Assembly (NCBI GenBank): GCA_024518585.1
Contig: JANIHI010000002.1
Location: 62,001-126,000, forward strand
Source: Methanolinea sp.
GTDB lineage: Archaea > Halobacteriota > Methanomicrobia > Methanomicrobiales > Methanospirillaceae
Reading direction: 5' to 3'
DNA: 64,000 nt
Shown here piece after piece: positions 60,991 through 64,000 of this stretch (the first letter of the stretch is position 1; each line of letters begins with the position of its first letter). Under the pieces are notes generated by a model. The model saw nothing but the letters and a program-made list of their open reading frames with translations, was not told where the DNA came from and made no database searches. A program made the position numbers and the translations under genes.

Positions 60991-61872
60991 TCACTTGAGT
61001 GCCGCCCCAATGGCGTCCATAATGGCCTCGAATTCGGGAACCACGTCGAAGTTGAAGAAGCTCCTCGGGCACTGGGCGTAACATGCACCGCACTTGATGC
61101 ACATCTCCCTGTTCACGTTGGGCTTCCCGTACTCGTGGGTGATCGCCCGGACCGGGCATGCCGCCGCACAGGACCCGCACCCCATGCAGAGGCCCTGGTT
61201 GACGACATCATACATCAGGTCGCAGCCGCAGGCCTCGGTCCCGCGCTCGGCAAGCTGCATCAGCGGGGCGAGGTACTTCTTTGCCAGCTCCTGCTGGTCC
61301 TTGTTGCCCTTCAGGAGCAGGTATGCCATGACGCACACGTTCCTGATCAGCTGCGGGCAGGGGGCACACCCAGGGATGTAGACATCCACCTTGATGAGGT
61401 CCCCGATGGGCAGGTACGACTCGTGCTGGGGCTGGTTGGGCTGACCACCACGGGCAAAGCGCGTGATGTTGCCGTAACAGGCACATCCGCCGACTGCAAC
61501 CACGACGGCTGCCTTCTCGCGGGTCTCCTTGATCTCCTGTACTGATAGCTTGTCCTGGATACACACCGACCCCTCGACGAGGGCAACGTCCATCTTGGGG
61601 ATGTGTCGCACGTCGGCAAGGGTCAGGCCGTAGACAAGGTCGGCGTATTTGTCAAGAATGGTTAACAATCCACCATAGTTGTCTGCTAGGGATACCAGAC
61701 AGCCCGTGCACCCGCTCATGTGCACATGGCCAACTGTAATCTTGTCTGCCACAGGCTTTTCCTCCTTTTTTATCGTTTCAGCCTTCTTCTCCACACCAGC
61801 CGCGGCCGCAGGTTTTGCCTCCGGCTTCTCGCTGGTGCTCTTCTTTCCGAAGATTCTCGAGAGTAGTCCCAT
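60991..61872 (-). CDS. frhG: F420-reducing hydrogenase subunit gamma
   Basis: Small subunit carrying Fe-S clusters between FrhA and FrhB. HMSGCTGCLVS, GGCACYG and GCAPCPQ bind the proximal cluster; CMGCGSCAAACP and CIKCGACYAQCP are two ferredoxin-type sites. This 293-residue version includes a 40-residue Ala/Lys/Glu-rich N-terminal extension (MGLLSRIFGKK) overlapping frhD by 95 bases, with GGGGTGG before its ATG. The alternative is GTG 61752 with AAGGAGG eight bases upstream, 25 bases after the frhD stop, giving a 253-residue protein of normal FrhG form. Confidence 0.93.
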   Translation of the reverse strand: MGLLSRIFGKKSTSEKPEAKPAAAAGVEKKAETIKKEEKPVADKITVGHVHMSGCTGCLVSLADNYGGLLTILDKYADLVYGLTLADVRHIPKMDVALVEGSVCIQDKLSVQEIKETREKAAVVVAVGGCACYGNITRFARGGQPNQPQHESYLPIGDLIKVDVYIPGCAPCPQLIRNVCVMAYLLLKGNKDQQELAKKYLAPLMQLAERGTEACGCDLMYDVVNQGLCMGCGSCAAACPVRAITHEYGKPNVNREMCIKCGACYAQCPRSFFNFDVVPEFEAIMDAIGAALK

Positions 61873-62332
61873 AATCCACCCCTATGTGGGCAAGTATCTC
61901 CTTGACTGCCCGGGGAATCGCTGCCGAAACTTCATCTGAAAGTCCGATCTCTAATTCCGGTGCGCTCACGCGCCGGGGCTGGCACCCGATCACGATGATC
62001 TCCATGGCGTCCTTCAGCCTGAGAAGTGGCTCGGTGAGGTCCCACGAGTGGGCATCACGGTAACATCCCGGCGGGAGATCCTCGGGGGGAATCGACCTGA
62101 TCTCACCTGGCTCTCCCCCAAAGTCCACCGTGTCGACAACGATCAATTTCCGTGTTACCGCCGGGTCAAGCAGCGTAAAAATGAAATGCGGGGCACCCAG
62201 GCCTGCATCCACGGCTTTTACATTGTCGGGGAGGTCAAGTTGCCGAAGCTCTTCCACCACGGCGGGTCCGAACCCATCGTCGGCAAACAGGAAGTTGCCA
62301 CACCCTGCGATCACGATCTCGGGATACAACAT
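61778..62332 (-). CDS. frhD: F420 hydrogenase maturation endopeptidase
   Basis: Removes the C-terminal peptide of the FrhA precursor after NiFe insertion. The 184-residue protein has IAGCGNFLFADDGFGPAVVEEL, with the nickel-binding acidic residue, and VVDTVDFGG, as in HycI/HybD-type proteases. The last 28 residues, past HIGVDYG, are unusual and read through the region shared with the frhG extension. Starts 11 bases after frhA. Confidence 0.94.
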   Translation of the reverse strand: MLYPEIVIAGCGNFLFADDGFGPAVVEELRQLDLPDNVKAVDAGLGAPHFIFTLLDPAVTRKLIVVDTVDFGGEPGEIRSIPPEDLPPGCYRDAHSWDLTEPLLRLKDAMEIIVIGCQPRRVSAPELEIGLSDEVSAAIPRAVKEILAHIGVDYGTTLENLRKEEHQREAGGKTCGRGWCGEEG

Positions 62333-62342
62333 GCAATCGGTC

Positions 62343-63710
62343 TCACTGGATGAGTTTCTGGGCGATGACTCTCTTCTCCTCGTCGATGACGATCATGTGG
62401 GTGGCACATGATACGCACGGATCATATCCGCGGACCACCATCTCGGCGACCTGCCAGGGTGCACCGGTCAGGGCACGGCTGCACGTCGGGAAGTTCCAGG
62501 TGGTGGGGACGAGCATCTCGTAATAGAGGACACGTCCGTCCTTGACCTTTGCGAGGTGGACGTCTGTCCCGCGGGGTGCCTCGTTTGCGGCCCAGCCGAG
62601 GGACCCGTCACCCTGCGGGATGTGGTCTGCGAGGACTTTGCCGTTCGGGTTGTACTCGTCGAGGGCATTGATGATGGTGTAGAGGCAGTCAGTGTATTCG
62701 AGCTGCCGGGCGATGTGCTGGCCCCATGTCCCCTTCTCGTCGAAGTTCTTGAACCGGACAAGGCGTGCCCGCGGGCCGACCTCGACGGGGGCGCCGTCAT
62801 AGAGCGGCACACCCGTGCAGGCCTCCATCTGGGGGTTGACCTTTGTCCCGACCGGGGACGTCCCCCCGATGGGGTAGCTTGGGTCTGCGAGGCTGACCTC
62901 GCCCTCGCCCATGTACCAGTCCCATGGCCTGACATCAGTCCACCGGTTGGGGTCCCATCCCGGGCACTCGTCCAGGTTGCTGCTGCCATACATGGGGTGG
63001 GCTGCCATGTAACCCTGGTTGTGGTAGCCGAGGGTCTTTGGGAGCGGGATCTGCTTTCCGCCGACCTCGACCCAGTCCCTCTTCTTCATGTTGTTAAGAA
63101 CGGCAACCATGAAATCCATCTGCTCGTGGGCAAGGACGAGGCCTTCCTTGGCAAGGTCGTACATCTTGGTGACCGCCTGCTTCGTGCATGCCTTGTACAT
63201 GCCGCCGACGCGGGGGTTGCTCGGGTGCACGGCCTCACCGCCCGCAATCTCACCGATGGTCTGGCCGATCTCGCGGAGTCTCTGGATCCTTTTAGCAACC
63301 GACCGGACCGGTTCCTGGGGGGAGAACGGGTTGATCTTGGTGTCAGTCCCCGGCAGGTAGAAGTCGGGCAGGATGAGGATGTTGTGCAATGCGATACTGT
63401 GGAGCCGGTTGGCCGCCTGGAGAATATACCGGAGCAGCTTGGCATCCTTTGGGATCTCGCAGCGGATAGATCCTTCCATGGACTCGATACCGGCCAGGGT
63501 GTGGGCGATCGGGCAGATACCACACACGCGGGACGCGATCTTCGGGACCTGGTCCATCGTCTTTCCAATGGCGAGCTTCTCGACACCCCTGACGGGCGTG
63601 ATCGAGAGCCAGTCACCACGCTCGACGATACCGGCATCGTCCACTTTCAGGACGAGCTTTGAGTGTCCCTCATGCCTCGTGGTTGGAGAGATCTCTACAA
63701 TTTTCGACAA
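62343..63710 (-). CDS. frhA: F420-reducing hydrogenase subunit alpha (NiFe)
   Basis: Catalytic NiFe subunit splitting H2 for F420 reduction. The N-terminal nickel motif is RVCGICPIAH (residues 61-70) and the C-terminal one is DPCVSCATH; the 17 residues after that His are the peptide FrhD removes. No Sec codon is present. The only available start is TTG (SKIVEISPTTRHEGH), with GAGG about nine bases upstream. Leader of about 100 bases from the predicted promoter. Confidence 0.97.
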   Translation of the reverse strand: MSKIVEISPTTRHEGHSKLVLKVDDAGIVERGDWLSITPVRGVEKLAIGKTMDQVPKIASRVCGICPIAHTLAGIESMEGSIRCEIPKDAKLLRYILQAANRLHSIALHNILILPDFYLPGTDTKINPFSPQEPVRSVAKRIQRLREIGQTIGEIAGGEAVHPSNPRVGGMYKACTKQAVTKMYDLAKEGLVLAHEQMDFMVAVLNNMKKRDWVEVGGKQIPLPKTLGYHNQGYMAAHPMYGSSNLDECPGWDPNRWTDVRPWDWYMGEGEVSLADPSYPIGGTSPVGTKVNPQMEACTGVPLYDGAPVEVGPRARLVRFKNFDEKGTWGQHIARQLEYTDCLYTIINALDEYNPNGKVLADHIPQGDGSLGWAANEAPRGTDVHLAKVKDGRVLYYEMLVPTTWNFPTCSRALTGAPWQVAEMVVRGYDPCVSCATHMIVIDEEKRVIAQKLIQ

Positions 63711-63795
63711 TATAATCGCCTCATGGTATTTGCATGTTCACAGTGCGATACAGGTGTTGTTCCACACGCACCTCTCGGGAAGAGAGATGGTTGAC

Positions 63796-63808
63796 CGTAC
63801 AGTGTACG
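63796..63808. promoter_or_regulatory. Palindrome at the frhA transcription start
   Basis: CGTACA-G-TGTACG is a perfect inverted repeat located at or just after the transcription start predicted from the frhA TATA element. A repressor bound here would block initiation. The half-site TACA/TGTA also occurs in the nikR promoter. Confidence 0.5.
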
Positions 63809-63830
63809 TTCATCAGAAGTGTCACATTCT

Positions 63831-63843
63831 CCTATTATTTATT
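63831..63843 (-). promoter_or_regulatory. TATA element of the frh operon
   Basis: Read on the minus strand it is AATAAATAATAGG, the best TATA match upstream of frhA, predicting transcription from about 63811. Confidence 0.6.
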
Positions 63844-64000
63844 CCCTCTGCAAATGTCCCAGGTGCCTAAGATGAGTGATTATATGAGAAAAACAAGGAA
63901 ATGGACGGTTTAAAATGACCCTGAAGATTTGGGCATCTCCCGGCATGAATGTCACCGGTCCATTCCGCTCCCCTTCACGGGCCTGGATCTTTGTTTAAAA

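Larger units (their letters stand above)
63711..64000. other. frhA upstream region
   Basis: Holds the frhA promoter and operator candidates and an A/T-rich stretch (GATTATATGAG near 63878, GGTTTAAAATG near 63910) that could drive a rightward gene outside the window. No complete gene is visible; a 27-codon open frame at about 63915 has no support. Confidence 0.5.

Noticed and set aside
1-64000. CRISPR arrays, insertion sequences, integrases, rRNA genes
   Set aside because: No regularly spaced repeats, transposase motifs, att-like duplications at the tRNA genes, or rRNA sequence were seen on reading through.

Overview
The window is a continuous chromosomal segment of a high-GC methanogenic archaeon. 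The diagnostic genes are a complete F420-reducing hydrogenase operon (frhA-frhD-frhG-frhB), a YcaO protein of the McrA-thioamidation type, O-phosphoseryl-tRNA(Cys) synthetase, aIF2-gamma, archaeal Rpo7 and Spt4, a fused Kae1-Bud32, eS24/eS31/eL40 ribosomal proteins, preQ0 synthesis genes for archaeosine, an STT3/AglB oligosaccharyltransferase and the wyosine enzyme Taw1. Together with the GC-rich codon use this suggests the order Methanomicrobiales, perhaps a Methanoculleus-like organism. That placement is inference, since no 16S gene is present. No IS element, integrase, CRISPR array or rRNA was seen. About 68 protein genes and 2 tRNA genes fill the window.

Layout. 1-3.3 kb: YkgJ-type Cys-cluster protein (cut by the window edge), TruA and a PHP phosphoesterase on the minus strand, diverging from a dihydropteroate-synthase-like protein. 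3.3-5.5 kb: JAMM protease, FAD synthase RibL, then an encapsulin nanocompartment operon (ferritin-like cargo with a C-terminal targeting tail plus the shell protein). 5.5-8.9 kb: an MrfA-like helicase and MrfB-like exonuclease operon. 9.2-15.1 kb: HAD phosphatase, transglutaminase-like lipoprotein, SufCB Fe-S assembly, Pcm, a cyclase-family hydrolase and a Cys-rich orphan. 15.1-26.6 kb: a sugar-nucleotide and N-glycosylation block (glmM, glmU, a second nucleotidyltransferase, glmS, two GT4 glycosyltransferases, aglB) ending in a deacetylase-family gene.

26.6-36.5 kb: YcaO and DUF2098 diverge from one shared TATA element; then NikR, a PP2C-like phosphatase, a YdjM-like membrane protein and the classical archaeal information cluster aIF2-gamma, PIN, rpo7, spt4, dephospho-CoA kinase, eS24, eS31, kae1-bud32, XTP pyrophosphatase and eL40. 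36.5-44.7 kb: BLES03-like protein, Thi4, HtpX, tRNA-Gly and tRNA-Val, flavodoxin, TPR protein, an orphan radical SAM/SPASM enzyme, RlmH and a KhtTU-like cation/proton antiporter. 44.7-53.2 kb: a minus-strand translation and tRNA-modification run (sepS, taw1, argS, prf1), then hydrolase, NUDIX and queC-queE-queD. 53.4-56.6 kb: rps12, rps7 and aEF2. 56.7-60 kb: cyclophilin, small GTPase, DUF2124, flavodoxin and a chagasin-like lipoprotein. 60.1-64 kb: the frh operon and its promoter.

Most genes are tightly packed with 4-base start/stop overlaps, so operon calls are strong. The most notable items are the encapsulin operon in a hydrogenotrophic methanogen, an unannotated structured repeat present twice (34.0 kb minus strand and 59.2 kb plus strand), palindromic operator candidates at frhA and nikR, a probable CTG start codon for the XTP pyrophosphatase, and two competing starts for frhG.
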